64,000 bases of DNA from MED-G105 sp965263305. GTDB lineage: Bacteria; Pseudomonadota; Alphaproteobacteria; Caulobacterales; Parvularculaceae. Below the pieces are notes generated by a model, which was not told the origin of the DNA, made no database searches, and saw only the letters and a program-made list of their open reading frames with translations. Both the position numbers and the translations under genes were made by a program. The stretch is from NCBI GenBank assembly GCA_965263305.1, contig OZ253666.1, forward strand, positions 2,976,001 to 3,040,000. The letters are read 5' to 3'. Positions 25,949-35,914 of the stretch are shown here, one piece after another. Each line of letters starts with the position of its first letter. The stretch's first letter is position 1.

Positions 25949-27391
25949 GTGCTAAAATTTTTACAATCGGTGCGTTTTGGGTCAGCGGTGACGGTCACCG
26001 CCGGCAATGGCGTCTTCGCTGTTGCACTCCTCCTTCGGAATATCCTCTTGGCGCGCCTGTTGCCGGTCGAGATTTTTGGCATCGCCGCCAGTTTGATGGT
26101 CCTCGGCGCGTTGTTGGAAGCAGCGCAAGAATCCGGGATGAACCGGCTGATTGTGCAATCCAATCGCGGCGATGACGAGGGCTTCCAGTCAACGCTGCAC
26201 GCCATGCAGCTGGGGCTCAGTTTAGCGGCGCTCGCCTTTCTAGGGCTCATCGCCCTTCCGTATGCGGTGATTGTCGGCACGCCTGATTTGTGGATCACGT
26301 ATTTGATGGTGGGCGCGTTGTTTTGCCTGACCGGCTTCAATCATCTTGATATCTATCGGTTTCAGCGTCGAGGCGCCTTCCTTCCTTTCGCCCTTTATCA
26401 GGCGCTGCCAACACTGGTTGGGGTCGCTCTCATTTATCCGCTTTACCTTTGGCTGGGCGACTATCGGATTATCTTCGGCATGGTGTTGGGCCAGCAAGCG
26501 ACCCGTCTAGCGGTGACACATCTGTGTGCTGAAAGGCCCTATCGCCTGAGTTGGGACGGACCCAGTCGTTTTGACGCTTGGCGGTTCGGGTGGCCGCTAT
26601 TGTTGAACAGCCTCTTGATCTTTCTGGCGTTCAATGGCGACCGTCTCATTGTCGCGAATCGTTTTGGGTTGGAGCCGTTGGGCTGGTTCAGTGTCGCGTT
26701 CTTGCTCAGCTTTGTCCCGTCGAGCGTTATAGCAAGCAGTGTAAGGGCGTTGTTCCTACCGCGATTGTCCCAGAAAAAGGAAACCCCTGCCGCGTTTGAA
26801 GAAACGGCCATTGCCGTCTCACAACTCGGCTTGCTTTTGGGACTGGGCCTTGTGGCGGGTGTTGCGCTATTCGGCCCCGCTGCGATCCATTTTCTGTTCG
26901 GCGAAAAATACGCGCCAGCGGCGCCGATGCTGATCCTGTTGGCGATTATGCAAGCAACGCGCTTGGCGCGGGTGGCGTCTTCTTTGGTGGCGGTGTCAAA
27001 AGCGGAGACCCAAAACCCCCTGTATGCGAATATTGTCCGTTGCGTTTTCTTCCCAATCGCTTGGATCGTCGCGGGCGCCTATGGCCAAGTGATGATGGTG
27101 ATCATCATCGCGTGCGTCGGGGAGTTTGTTGCGTTTGCTGTGTCGCTCCTCTTGTTGAACCGTCGGATAAACCTGAATGTCGACGCGTTGTTGTGGCCGA
27201 TTTTTCTTTGCTTGCTGGCTTATGCCTCAATTGCTTTTACTGTGGTTCAAGGGCGCACAACGCAGAGCCTTTGGCTGGTGCCTGATATATATGCGGCGGC
27301 GTTTTTTACCTTCTCTATCTGCGCGGCGCTCAGTATGGAAACACTACGAAAACTCATCGCGCCGAGGCGTACGAAGGATGCTCTCATATGA
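25949..27391 (+). CDS. Wzx-like oligosaccharide flippase
   Basis: A 480-residue polytopic inner-membrane protein of the MOP/polysaccharide transport family, with 12 or more hydrophobic segments spread over the whole length. The N-terminus (SVRFGSAVTVTAGNGVFAVA, then LLLRNILLARLLPVEIFGIA) is the usual first helix pair of Wzx/RfbX proteins. These flip lipid-linked oligosaccharides to the periplasmic face. The start is a GTG and no strong ribosome binding site is seen. Its stop overlaps the sulfotransferase start by 4 bp (ATGA), so the two are coupled. Confidence 0.88.
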   Translation: MLKFLQSVRFGSAVTVTAGNGVFAVALLLRNILLARLLPVEIFGIAASLMVLGALLEAAQESGMNRLIVQSNRGDDEGFQSTLHAMQLGLSLAALAFLGLIALPYAVIVGTPDLWITYLMVGALFCLTGFNHLDIYRFQRRGAFLPFALYQALPTLVGVALIYPLYLWLGDYRIIFGMVLGQQATRLAVTHLCAERPYRLSWDGPSRFDAWRFGWPLLLNSLLIFLAFNGDRLIVANRFGLEPLGWFSVAFLLSFVPSSVIASSVRALFLPRLSQKKETPAAFEETAIAVSQLGLLLGLGLVAGVALFGPAAIHFLFGEKYAPAAPMLILLAIMQATRLARVASSLVAVSKAETQNPLYANIVRCVFFPIAWIVAGAYGQVMMVIIIACVGEFVAFAVSLLLLNRRINLNVDALLWPIFLCLLAYASIAFTVVQGRTTQSLWLVPDIYAAAFFTFSICAALSMETLRKLIAPRRTKDALI

Positions 27392-28368
27392 CGGCGACGC
27401 CTCTATTAATTCATATCGGATATCATAAGACCGGCACGACTTGGCTCCAGCGTCGTTTATTTCAGCCTGATTTTGGGTATCGATCGTTGTTGACCCATGA
27501 CGAGGTTTTTTCGCTGATCTCAAAACCCCATAGCTTGTTTTTCAATCCCGCGCCCGCCCATGCTTTTGTCGAGCAACGTCGACAGGAAATGAAAAACGAG
27601 AGTGCTCACGGCTCAGCGGTCGATGTCATTTCATCAGAGATTCTCTCCGGTAATCCGTTCTACGGTGGGCGCGAGAGCATGGAATTCGCCCGGCGTCTGA
27701 AGGCAACGTTCCCTGATGCGTTTGTCCTGATCACCATCCGCGAACAGTTCGCGATGATGGCGTCAGTCTATATGCAATATCTCTTGCGGAGCGGGCGATT
27801 GTCGCCGCAGGATTTCTTTTCGGAAAACCCGGTGATCGGGTATGATGCATTCTCTACGGAGCATTTTCATTTTGATCGGCTCGTTGCCTACTACCATAAT
27901 CTCTTTGGCGCGAAGAATGTTCTGGTTCTGACCCAAGAACAGTTAGCCGCTGAACCGCTCTCGTTCATGGCGTCGCTTTCCGCGTTTACAAGAAGGAACG
28001 CGCCCGGTGATGCGACGCCGGCGAACGATCGAACAGGGGTGAGTTATCCCGAATATGCTGCGCCTGTGCTTAGACGGATTAACTATTGTCGTTCAGGGCC
28101 GGCGGGACGAGAGTCATTGCTGCCGTTCCCTTTTCTAGGGCAGGGCGCTTATAGGTTAGCGGGAAAGGCGCTTTCGCAAAAATGGGTGCGCGGGTTATTT
28201 TTCGAGACAAAGCCCGTGACACGGTTCGTGAAAGAGCGCTTCGAAGGGCGCTTCGCCAAAAGCAATCAGCGCCTTCAGGCGCTTGTCGACGGCGATCTTA
28301 ATTTAGCCGGCTATGAGGGCGCACAAGAAAACACTAGCCAAGGCGAGAAGAAACGGAATGCTGCTTAA
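27388..28368 (+). CDS. Sulfotransferase family protein
   Basis: A 326-residue PAPS-dependent sulfotransferase. The 5'-phosphosulfate loop is near the N-terminus (HIGYHKTGTTWLQRRLF, about residues 7-23) and the 3'-phosphate region is in VLITIREQFAMMASVYMQYL (about 112-131), where a conserved Arg and Ser bind PAPS. The ATG lies inside the flippase stop (ATGA overlap), so the two genes are translationally coupled. Sulfation of the exported glycan is a reasonable inference. It meets the GMC oxidoreductase gene tail to tail with a 4-bp overlap. Confidence 0.85.
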   Translation: MTATPLLIHIGYHKTGTTWLQRRLFQPDFGYRSLLTHDEVFSLISKPHSLFFNPAPAHAFVEQRRQEMKNESAHGSAVDVISSEILSGNPFYGGRESMEFARRLKATFPDAFVLITIREQFAMMASVYMQYLLRSGRLSPQDFFSENPVIGYDAFSTEHFHFDRLVAYYHNLFGAKNVLVLTQEQLAAEPLSFMASLSAFTRRNAPGDATPANDRTGVSYPEYAAPVLRRINYCRSGPAGRESLLPFPFLGQGAYRLAGKALSQKWVRGLFFETKPVTRFVKERFEGRFAKSNQRLQALVDGDLNLAGYEGAQENTSQGEKKRNAA

Positions 28369-29987
28369 GCAGCTTTGATAATGTCCGCTGCTTTTTCACC
28401 GATCATTATCGATGGCGCATTGGTATTGCCGCCAATCAAAGACGGCATGACCGACGCATCAGCGACCCGCAACCGGTCGATGCCTTTTACTCGAAGGTCC
28501 GGGGTCAGCACCGCCATCGGATCGTCCGAGGCCCCCATACGGCACGTGCCAACGGGATGATAGATCGTATCCGCCCGATTGCGAATATCCTCAATAAGGG
28601 CATCTTTATTATCGCCATCAGCCAGATACATTGGTGCGCCGCGTACGGCATCAAAGGTCGGGGTCTCGAAGATACGGAAAACCAGCTCAGCGCCTTTGAC
28701 GAGACGGTCGAGATCGTCCGGATCGGAGAGAAAATTGGGATCAATCGCCGGGTCATCCAACGGGTTTGCGGAGCTTAGCCGCACGGTGCCTCGTGATTTT
28801 GGCCGCAACACGCAAACATGGCAGGAGTAACCGCCGCCCCAGTGCTTTTTGCGCCCATGATCGTCTACCAGGCCGGGGACAAAATGCAGTTGAATATCGG
28901 GTTCTTCTAAATCTGGTGAGGTTTTTAGAAATCCTCCGGCTTCTGCGATGTTCGATGACAGGACGCCCCGGCGTTCTCTTTGATAGGTCATCAAGGCGCC
29001 GGGCAGGCGGACAAGGAAGTTAGTGTTTAAGCCCACGCTGTCTTTTGACGCTGTGCGACGCAGGGCGCAGTAATCAAGATGGTCTTGCAAGTTCTCACCG
29101 ACGCCGGGCGTGTCGACAAGCACGGGCACGCCAAGTTGGGCGAGATGGGCGGCGGGTCCTATCCCCGATAGCATCAGCAGCTGAGGGGATTGAAACGCGC
29201 CGGCGCTTAGGATCACTTCGCGGCGTGCGCCCACGGTTTTTGCTTGCCCATTTTGTTTGCCGCCATCGCGATAGCGCACGCCAATGGCGCGATTGCCCTC
29301 GATGAGGATTTGCTCCGTATGGGCGCCGGTGGTGACGCTGAGATTTTGTCGCTCAGCATTCGGATGCAGATAAGCGGCTGCCGCGGAACATCGCTCTCCA
29401 TCTTTGACGGTGACTTGATAGTATCCGACGCCTTCTTGACGATCGCCATTAAAATCATCGTTGGACGGAAGCTGTAAAGATGATGCCGCTTCGAGGAAGG
29501 TGTCGCACAAGGGATTTTTGTAGCGTAGATCAGAAACGCGCAGTGGTCCGCCTGTGCCGTGCAGGTGGCTCTCGCCGCGTTCGTTATGTTCGGCCTTTTT
29601 GAAATAGGGTAATACGTCCTCCCACCCCCAACCCGATGCGCCCATCGACGCCCATCGATTGTAATCCGAAGCGACGCCCCGAATGTAGATCATGGCGTTT
29701 AGAGAACTTGACCCGCCTAGAACTTTACCCCGGGGCTGGAATCCGCATCGGCCATTCAGATGCTCTTGGGGGAGGGTATCAAAATTCCAGTTTTGTTTTG
29801 GGTTCTCGGGCCAAAAGGCGAAGCCCATTGGTGTCTTGATGAGGGGGTGATTATCGCTGCCGCCGGCCTCCAGGACCTTCACGGTTACGTTCTCGTCTTC
29901 AGACAGGCGAGCGGCGATGGTGGCGCCGGCGGAGCCCGCGCCGATAACAATGTAGTCGAATTCTTCGTCAAATTGATGGGAGCTCAT
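28365..29987 (-). CDS. GMC family FAD-dependent oxidoreductase (choline/alcohol dehydrogenase-like)
   Basis: A 540-residue flavoenzyme of the glucose-methanol-choline family. The Rossmann motif DYIVIGAGSAGATIAARLSE is at about residues 11-30, GMC signature 1 is GKVLGGSSSLNAMIYIRG (about 87-104), signature 2 is GAFQSPQLLMLSGIGPA (about 264-280), and the catalytic His/Asn end is PVGTCRMGASDDP with NAPSIMIGEKAA. It is closest in character to choline dehydrogenase and AlkJ-type alcohol dehydrogenases. The alcohol substrate is unknown. No betaine aldehyde dehydrogenase or regulator gene is next to it, so betA is not assigned. Confidence 0.9.
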   Translation of the reverse strand: MSSHQFDEEFDYIVIGAGSAGATIAARLSEDENVTVKVLEAGGSDNHPLIKTPMGFAFWPENPKQNWNFDTLPQEHLNGRCGFQPRGKVLGGSSSLNAMIYIRGVASDYNRWASMGASGWGWEDVLPYFKKAEHNERGESHLHGTGGPLRVSDLRYKNPLCDTFLEAASSLQLPSNDDFNGDRQEGVGYYQVTVKDGERCSAAAAYLHPNAERQNLSVTTGAHTEQILIEGNRAIGVRYRDGGKQNGQAKTVGARREVILSAGAFQSPQLLMLSGIGPAAHLAQLGVPVLVDTPGVGENLQDHLDYCALRRTASKDSVGLNTNFLVRLPGALMTYQRERRGVLSSNIAEAGGFLKTSPDLEEPDIQLHFVPGLVDDHGRKKHWGGGYSCHVCVLRPKSRGTVRLSSANPLDDPAIDPNFLSDPDDLDRLVKGAELVFRIFETPTFDAVRGAPMYLADGDNKDALIEDIRNRADTIYHPVGTCRMGASDDPMAVLTPDLRVKGIDRLRVADASVMPSLIGGNTNAPSIMIGEKAADIIKAA

Positions 29988-30271
29988 GGGACAAATCCTT
30001 CATTCACAAGACGCCGCTAGAGGCCGGGTTGAGCGGCTTGTTTAACGACGCGCCGATCCACTGCGCGACCTTAGGGGTTCCAATTCGTTAAGAATTTAGA
30101 AGCCCTTACGCCCTTGCTGTCCAGGATTTCTGTCAGTGTTGAGGTCCCATTCGCTTCCGGCCGACGATTTGGGACCGTCATCAAGGAGTTTTTGCTCAAT
30201 CAACGTTCTGCCCCACTATTTGTAAAGCGCCGGCGTGCTATCATCGAGCAAGTTTAGTAGAGATAAGGGTG

Positions 30272-32113
30272 ATGGTGCCGCGTGGACGGCGCTCGGAACA
30301 CCTAATGACGAGCATGACGCAAGCTAATAACGATCCGCGCCTTATTGCCGAGGCGAAGACCGGCCTCAGCCGCCTCCTGAAACAGGCGGCGGGCTACAGC
30401 TTTATGGTCAATCTGCTGATGCTCACGGGGCCGATTTACATGCTTCAAATGTATGATCGGGTTTTGTCGAGCCGTAGCCTGGAGACGTTAACGGTTCTGA
30501 CTGGCTTGGTCATGGCGCTCTTTGCCTCGATGGCGGTGTTCGATTTCATTCGCGGCGCCTTATTGTCTCGCGCCGGCGCTCGATTTGAACAATCCTTAAA
30601 AGCCGTGACCTTCGATCTTTCCATGGAGGTTGCAAGGCGTGGCGCGCCGAGCGCGGACCAAGCGCTGAAAGATTTGCGTCAGATCCGCCAATTTTTGGCG
30701 AGTCCGGCGTTAACGGCCGTCTTTGACGCGCCGTGGACGCCGATCTTTCTAGGAGTCGTTTTTTTGATGCATGTCGGACTTGGCCTTGTGGCGCTGATCG
30801 GGCTGATCATTCTTCTCGCCCTGGCGGTTTACAATGAGCGGTCGTCGCGAAAAGCGATGGCGGAGGCGCAAGGCGCTTCGGGAACGGCGGACCGATTGGC
30901 GTTGTCATCCATGCGCAATGCGGCGGCGGCCGATGCGATGGGCATGCGGGCGGTGCTTCGCCAGCAATGGACGGCGCTTAGCGATAAAGCCTCCAACAAC
31001 AATATGATGGCGACGGACACCATCGGTGGTCTGACGGCCGTTTCCAAGGCGTTTCGGTTGTTTCTTCAATCGGCGATCCTGGGCGTTGGCGCGCTGTTAG
31101 CGATCCGTGGCGAGATCACCCCCGGTGTTATGATTGCCGCTTCCATCATCACCGGGCGCGCCTTAGCGCCAGTGGAAGTGGTGACGAGCCAGTGGCGCCA
31201 AGTCGGGATGGCGCGCGCCGCATATGACCGGTTTACAAAATTTATTGGCGCGGCCCCGGCGCAAGAAGAACGAATGGCATTGCCGGCGCCAAAGGGAGAT
31301 CTCTCCGTCGACCGTATTTATTGTCAGCCGGGCGGGGCACCAGCGCCGGTTCTCAAAGCCATTTCCTTTAAAGTTCAGGCCGGGGAGGCCATTGGCGTCA
31401 TCGGACCAAGTGCGGCCGGTAAATCGACCCTTGCGCGCGCCCTTGTGGGCGTTGAGCCCCTTCGCAGCGGCGAGATTAAACTTGATGGGGCGAAGATCAA
31501 TCAATGGGATCGCGACGCCCTCGGACGTTTTATTGGCTTCTTACCTCAAGAGGTGGAACTATTCTCTGGCACCGCCGCGCAAAATATCGCCCGCTTTCAA
31601 GAGGGCGCAAAAGCAGATGACATTATCGATGCGGCGCGCAAAGCGGGCGCCCACGACATGATCCTCTCTTTTGCAAAAGGCTATGACACGCAAATTGGCG
31701 AGCGCGGCCTGCATATTTCCGCCGGGCAGCGCCAGCGTTTAGGTTTGGCGCGGGCTCTTTTTGGTGATCCGACCCTTGTTGTGTTGGACGAGCCGAACGC
31801 CAATCTCGATGGGGAGGGCGATGCGGCCCTTGCCCATGGGGTAAAGGGGCTAAAAGAACGCGGCGCAACGACCATTATTATCGCCCATCGACCCAACGCG
31901 ATTGCCTTTGTCGATAAGCTCTTACTCTTGGTTGATGGGGAAGTCCGGGCGTTTGGGCCGCGTGATGAAGTATTGAAGAAGATCGCGCCGGCCCAGGTTG
32001 CGCCCTTTCCGAAGGCTGGCCCGAGGATCGGATCCAGTTTTGACCCCAAGCTAAGCGGCGCCGGATCCCAACAAGGCCCACACCAAAAGGGAGGCGGCCA
32101 TGGTGGATCATAA
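30272..32113 (+). CDS. Type I secretion system permease/ATPase
   Basis: An ABC exporter subunit (PrtD/HlyB-like without the C39-like domain). The membrane domain (about residues 30-320) begins NLLMLTGPIYMLQMYDRVL, the family signature. The ATPase domain has Walker A GPSAAGKSTLARAL, Q-loop GFLPQEVELF, signature HISAGQRQRLGLARAL and Walker B LVVLDEPNANLD. The ATG at 30272 follows AAGGGTG; the ATG at 30305 is an alternative. Its 3' end overlaps the HlyD gene by 14 bp, so the two form an operon. No TolC-like gene or RTX substrate is present in the window. Confidence 0.92.
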   Translation: MVPRGRRSEHLMTSMTQANNDPRLIAEAKTGLSRLLKQAAGYSFMVNLLMLTGPIYMLQMYDRVLSSRSLETLTVLTGLVMALFASMAVFDFIRGALLSRAGARFEQSLKAVTFDLSMEVARRGAPSADQALKDLRQIRQFLASPALTAVFDAPWTPIFLGVVFLMHVGLGLVALIGLIILLALAVYNERSSRKAMAEAQGASGTADRLALSSMRNAAAADAMGMRAVLRQQWTALSDKASNNNMMATDTIGGLTAVSKAFRLFLQSAILGVGALLAIRGEITPGVMIAASIITGRALAPVEVVTSQWRQVGMARAAYDRFTKFIGAAPAQEERMALPAPKGDLSVDRIYCQPGGAPAPVLKAISFKVQAGEAIGVIGPSAAGKSTLARALVGVEPLRSGEIKLDGAKINQWDRDALGRFIGFLPQEVELFSGTAAQNIARFQEGAKADDIIDAARKAGAHDMILSFAKGYDTQIGERGLHISAGQRQRLGLARALFGDPTLVVLDEPNANLDGEGDAALAHGVKGLKERGATTIIIAHRPNAIAFVDKLLLLVDGEVRAFGPRDEVLKKIAPAQVAPFPKAGPRIGSSFDPKLSGAGSQQGPHQKGGGHGGS

Positions 32114-33482
32114 GACGGACACAGACGGTGTCAGCGAGAGAACTGAAGCATCGACAGAACAAACAACAGAGTCAGACACAAAACCACCTGTTCCCCATAG
32201 TGAACGGTTTTTGAACCGGATAGGATTGGCGCTGTTGGTCTTTCTGGTTGGTGGCGGCGGTTTATGGTCCGTGGCGGCGCCGATCGAAGGGGCGATCGTG
32301 GCTGCGGGCCAGATCGTTGTCGAGAGCAATCGTAAGGCGGTGCAGCACCTTGAAGGGGGGATGATTGGCGAAATTCTTGTGCGGGAAGGCGATGAAGTGG
32401 AAACCGGCGCCATTCTCGCCCGCTTAGAAGATACGACCCAGCGCGCGAGCCTGGCGTTGATTGATGGTCAGTTATCTGAATTTTATGCGCGCCGCGCGCG
32501 ATTAGAGGCAGAACGTGACGGCGCCGATGCGCTTTATACGCCTCGCGGCCTCGCAGATGTAAGAGCTTTGGACGACTTCACGGCTAAAGTGGAGGGACAA
32601 AAGCGATTATTTGAGGCCCGCCAAGTGACACAGGCGACCCAAATTGAGCTGTTAGAGGAGCGTATTGTTCAACAAAATGAACGTATCAGCGGCCTTAACG
32701 CCCAGATAAAATCGCTGCGCCAGCAAGTGACCCTTATCGAAGAAGAGCTGACGGGTGTTCGGGAGTTGTTCAGCCAAGGATATGCCCCAAAAACGCGCTT
32801 GCGCGAATTGGAACGGGAAAGCGAGGCCCTAAACGGGGAACGTGGCGCGTTGCAAGCGAGCACAGCAGAATCCGCCAGCATCATCGCCGAGGCGAAGTTG
32901 GAAATCGGACGGTTGCAAGAGCAAACCCGCATGGAGGTTATTTCTGAACTGCGCGATGTCGAAGTGTCCATCGCCGAAATGGAAGAACGACGCATAGCCG
33001 CTGCTGATGCCTTACACCGTACTGAGATTATTGCACCCCAAGGCGGCCGTGTGATCGGTCTATCCGTTCATACGGTTGGCGGCGTTATCGCGCCGGGCGC
33101 CCCGTTGATGGAAATCGTACCCGAGGGCGATCGCCTCCGTATTTCCGCGCGCATTGCGCCCCAGGATGTTGACCGCTTGCAAATCGGACAAGAAACCCTA
33201 GTGCGCTTTACCGCCCTCGGCGCCAGAAGCACGCCGGAGACAAAAGGCGTAGTTACATCCGTTTCCGCAGACAGCCTTGTCGATGAGGCGAGCGGTTTAT
33301 CCTATTACCTCGTTTTTGTTGAAATCCCCGAAGGCGAAGAGTTACTGACCATCCTGGGTGGTCAACGCATCGTGCCCGGCATGCCGGTGGAGGCGTTTAT
33401 TAAAACAGGCAAACGCTCCACCCTTAGTTATTTCCTGAAACCCTTGACGGATTCATTTGCGCGCTCACTTCGGGAGGAATAA
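32100..33482 (+). CDS. HlyD family type I secretion periplasmic adaptor
   Basis: A 460-residue membrane-fusion protein linking the ABC transporter to an outer-membrane channel. It has a short cytoplasmic N-terminus, one membrane span (IGLALLVFLVGGGGLWSVAA, about 41-60), a lipoyl-like half (VESNRKAVQHLEGGMIGEIL), a long coiled-coil hairpin at about 165-300, the second lipoyl half (IIAPQGGRVIGLSVHTVGGV) and a beta-barrel end with RIVPGMPVEAFIKTGKRS, the HlyD family C-terminal signature. Overlap with the ABC gene supports joint function. Confidence 0.93.
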   Translation: MVDHKTDTDGVSERTEASTEQTTESDTKPPVPHSERFLNRIGLALLVFLVGGGGLWSVAAPIEGAIVAAGQIVVESNRKAVQHLEGGMIGEILVREGDEVETGAILARLEDTTQRASLALIDGQLSEFYARRARLEAERDGADALYTPRGLADVRALDDFTAKVEGQKRLFEARQVTQATQIELLEERIVQQNERISGLNAQIKSLRQQVTLIEEELTGVRELFSQGYAPKTRLRELERESEALNGERGALQASTAESASIIAEAKLEIGRLQEQTRMEVISELRDVEVSIAEMEERRIAAADALHRTEIIAPQGGRVIGLSVHTVGGVIAPGAPLMEIVPEGDRLRISARIAPQDVDRLQIGQETLVRFTALGARSTPETKGVVTSVSADSLVDEASGLSYYLVFVEIPEGEELLTILGGQRIVPGMPVEAFIKTGKRSTLSYFLKPLTDSFARSLREE

Positions 33483-33504
33483 CGCAGGGATACCTTATCC
33501 TGCG
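33483..33504. terminator. Hairpin between convergent genes
   Basis: CGCAGG pairs with CCTGCG, extended inwards by ATA/TAT after one bulged G, directly after the HlyD stop and before the end of the PEP-mutase-like gene. No T-run follows on either strand. It is a likely shared transcription barrier by position. Confidence 0.5.
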
Positions 33505-33524
33505 GCGTTATAGCGAAGCGGCGC

Positions 33525-34286
33525 TCAGCGGTAGATATCCTTCGCGACCGTTTTATAGGCGTTCATTGCCGCTAGATATCCAAATGGGCCATGGGATATT
33601 CGAGCAACGCCGGCGTTGTTAAAGTCGGCAATGGAATGGCCGTCTAACATCCGCATGACATTTACGGGCAGCGGGCTTTTCCGGCAAATCTCTTCGATAA
33701 GGGATAGGTCGTCAGTAAAGGGTATAAAAAGCCCCGTCGCCCCTGCGTCGGCATAATTTTCTGCGCGCGTCAAAACACTAGAAATTTGATCGGCTTTTTC
33801 TGAGGCCCGCTCGATTTGGAGAACATCGCACCGGGCGTTGATGAAACAATTTGCCGCTACCTCGTCCATCGCTGATCGCGCAGCGCGAATGCGCGCGGAT
33901 TGATCGTCTACGGCCCGCAGTGATCCATCAGCAAGACTGTCTTCGATATTTAGGCCGACAGCGCCGGTTTTTATCACGCGTTGGCAGGAGCGGGCGACCT
34001 CCTCGGGAGTTTCGCCCCAACCGCGCTCGATATCATGGGTGACCGGAACATCTATTGCGGTGATAATTTGGGTGAGGACGCCCAAGGAGAATTCGAAGGG
34101 GCATTGTTGGCCATCGCTATATCCGTGGGACGCCGCAATGGCATGGCTGGCTGTGGCGACGGCGGCGGCGCCGCTTTCGACGACCGCGTTAGCTGTGCCG
34201 GCATCCCATGAATTGAAAAGAACAAGGGCATTCCCCGGTTTATGGAGGGCTTTGAAGGCGGCGGCATGTTGCGTTTGATCTGTCAT
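33525..34286 (-). CDS. Isocitrate lyase/PEP mutase family protein
   Basis: A 253-residue alpha/beta-barrel enzyme of the ICL/PEPM superfamily, whose members make or break C-C or P-C bonds of 2-oxo acids. ALVLFNSWDAGTANAVVESG starts the barrel. The metal-binding part reads VPVTHDIERGWGETPEEV (other members have DxExGYG), then GAVGLNIEDS and INARCDVL. The start at 34286 is preferred because AGGA lies about 9 nt upstream; a longer frame begins at 34319. Exact reaction is unknown, with oxaloacetate decarboxylase-like or methylisocitrate lyase-like as candidates. Confidence 0.85.
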   Translation of the reverse strand: MTDQTQHAAAFKALHKPGNALVLFNSWDAGTANAVVESGAAAVATASHAIAASHGYSDGQQCPFEFSLGVLTQIITAIDVPVTHDIERGWGETPEEVARSCQRVIKTGAVGLNIEDSLADGSLRAVDDQSARIRAARSAMDEVAANCFINARCDVLQIERASEKADQISSVLTRAENYADAGATGLFIPFTDDLSLIEEICRKSPLPVNVMRMLDGHSIADFNNAGVARISHGPFGYLAAMNAYKTVAKDIYR

Positions 34287-34405
34287 TGGTTGTTTCCTGT
34301 CATTCCTTCGGCCTTGCATAGGCGGTGTACGCGCGTCGCCGCGACCCGTTTCTTGCGGTACGCCAGTTTTCTACCGGGGTTTTGGACGGAGTTAGCCGAC
34401 TTGAT

Positions 34406-35914
34406 CTACGCTGCCATCTTATCGGCGAACCATGTCTTAACCGCCTCTTGCTCCGCAGAGCTAAGGTGGAGCCCAAGTTTACTGCGCCTCCAGAGGATAT
34501 CGTCGGCGCTTTGAACGAACTCATGGGCGATAAGATAGCGCAGCTCCGCTTCATACAATCCAGCGCCAAAATGGGTTCCGAGCCCCTCAATTGACGCGGC
34601 GCCGTCTAAGAGGGTCTCCACCCGTGTGCCATAGGCGCGGGCAAGGCGGCGCAGATGAGGCGCTGGCAGCCACGGATAAAGAGTACTTTGTTCCGCTAAG
34701 AAACGATCAAAATCGGCGCCAGGAATATCACCGCCGGGCAGCGCGGCGTCTTTTGTCCACGGCGCATGTTTTTCCCCCGTGTAATCACCAAGCTTATCCA
34801 GAGCATGTTCAGCGAGTTTTCGATAGGTGGTAATTTTCCCGCCGAAGATCGAGAGGATTGGTGGCTCGCCATCGCGACCATCCAAATCAAATGTATAATC
34901 GCGAGTCACCGTTGAGTTATTGGACGCGTTGTCTTCGTAGAGTGGCCGTACGCCCGCATAGGTCCAAGCAATTTGATCCCTTGTGACGGGTTTTGAGAAA
35001 TATTCGCTCGCTGCAGCGCAGAGGTAATCGATCTCTTCTTCTGAGATTTCCACCTTACCCTGATCGCCTTGATAGCTAAGGTCTGTGGTGCCGATGAGGG
35101 TGTAATCATTCTCATAGGGAATGGCGAAAATTATCCTGTCGTCAGGGTTTTGGAAGATATAGCAATGATCGCCATCATAGAGTGTGTGGGTTACAATATG
35201 GCTGCCTTTGACAAGGCGTACATTCCTTTCATTGCGGCCGGGATGGACCTGGTTCACGATATCATCAACCCATGGGCCAGCGGCGTTGATGACCGCGCGC
35301 GCCTTCACCTCGCGTACCTCGCCATCAGAAAGGGATAACGTTGCGCGCCAGTAAGAGCCATCCGTATCATGAACGCGGGCAAGCGCTGTGCATGTCGTTC
35401 GCGTCAGGATTTCGGCGCCGCGTTCATTCGCATCGACGGCGTTTAAGGCGACAAGTCGGGCGTCTTCCACCCAGCAATCGGAATATTCAAAGCCGAAGCT
35501 GAGTTTTTCTTGGAGGACGCCATGATGGGCGCCCGTGTTCAGATCAACGCGGGTTGTTGCGGGCAGCATCTTGCGCCCGCCCAGATTGTCATAAAGAAAG
35601 AGCCCAAGGCGCAACAGCCAAGCAGGCCTCAATCCTTTGTCATAGGGCAGAACAAATCTCAATGGCCAAATGATGTGGGGCGCGGCTTTCAGCAATGTTT
35701 CACGCTCAATCAGCGCCTCGCGTACCAGCCGAAATTCGTAATGCTCAAGATACCGTAAGCCGCCATGGATCAGCTTTGTGCTTGCGGAGGATGTATGCAT
35801 GGCAAGATCGTTTTGTTCGCACAAAACAACATCGAGGCCGCGCCCGGCGGCGTCGCGGGCGATGCCGACGCCATTGATGCCGCCGCCGACAATAAAAAGA
35901 TCGGCAATGGTCAT
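34406..35914 (-). CDS. glpD: Aerobic glycerol-3-phosphate dehydrogenase
   Basis: A membrane-associated FAD enzyme that oxidises sn-glycerol-3-phosphate to dihydroxyacetone phosphate and passes electrons to quinone. The N-terminal DLFIVGGGINGVGIARDAAG is the FAD motif, STKLIHGGLRYLEHYEFRLV is the GlpD signature at about residues 45-64, and VINAAGPWVDDI and FGGKITTYRKLAEHAL follow. The C-terminal helical domain is present and length (502) is normal. It overlaps the alpha-galactosidase gene by 4 bp (ATGA) and is translated after it. Release of glycerol from galactosylglycerol by the upstream enzyme would fit this pairing, but that is inference. Confidence 0.95.
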   Translation of the reverse strand: MTIADLFIVGGGINGVGIARDAAGRGLDVVLCEQNDLAMHTSSASTKLIHGGLRYLEHYEFRLVREALIERETLLKAAPHIIWPLRFVLPYDKGLRPAWLLRLGLFLYDNLGGRKMLPATTRVDLNTGAHHGVLQEKLSFGFEYSDCWVEDARLVALNAVDANERGAEILTRTTCTALARVHDTDGSYWRATLSLSDGEVREVKARAVINAAGPWVDDIVNQVHPGRNERNVRLVKGSHIVTHTLYDGDHCYIFQNPDDRIIFAIPYENDYTLIGTTDLSYQGDQGKVEISEEEIDYLCAAASEYFSKPVTRDQIAWTYAGVRPLYEDNASNNSTVTRDYTFDLDGRDGEPPILSIFGGKITTYRKLAEHALDKLGDYTGEKHAPWTKDAALPGGDIPGADFDRFLAEQSTLYPWLPAPHLRRLARAYGTRVETLLDGAASIEGLGTHFGAGLYEAELRYLIAHEFVQSADDILWRRSKLGLHLSSAEQEAVKTWFADKMAA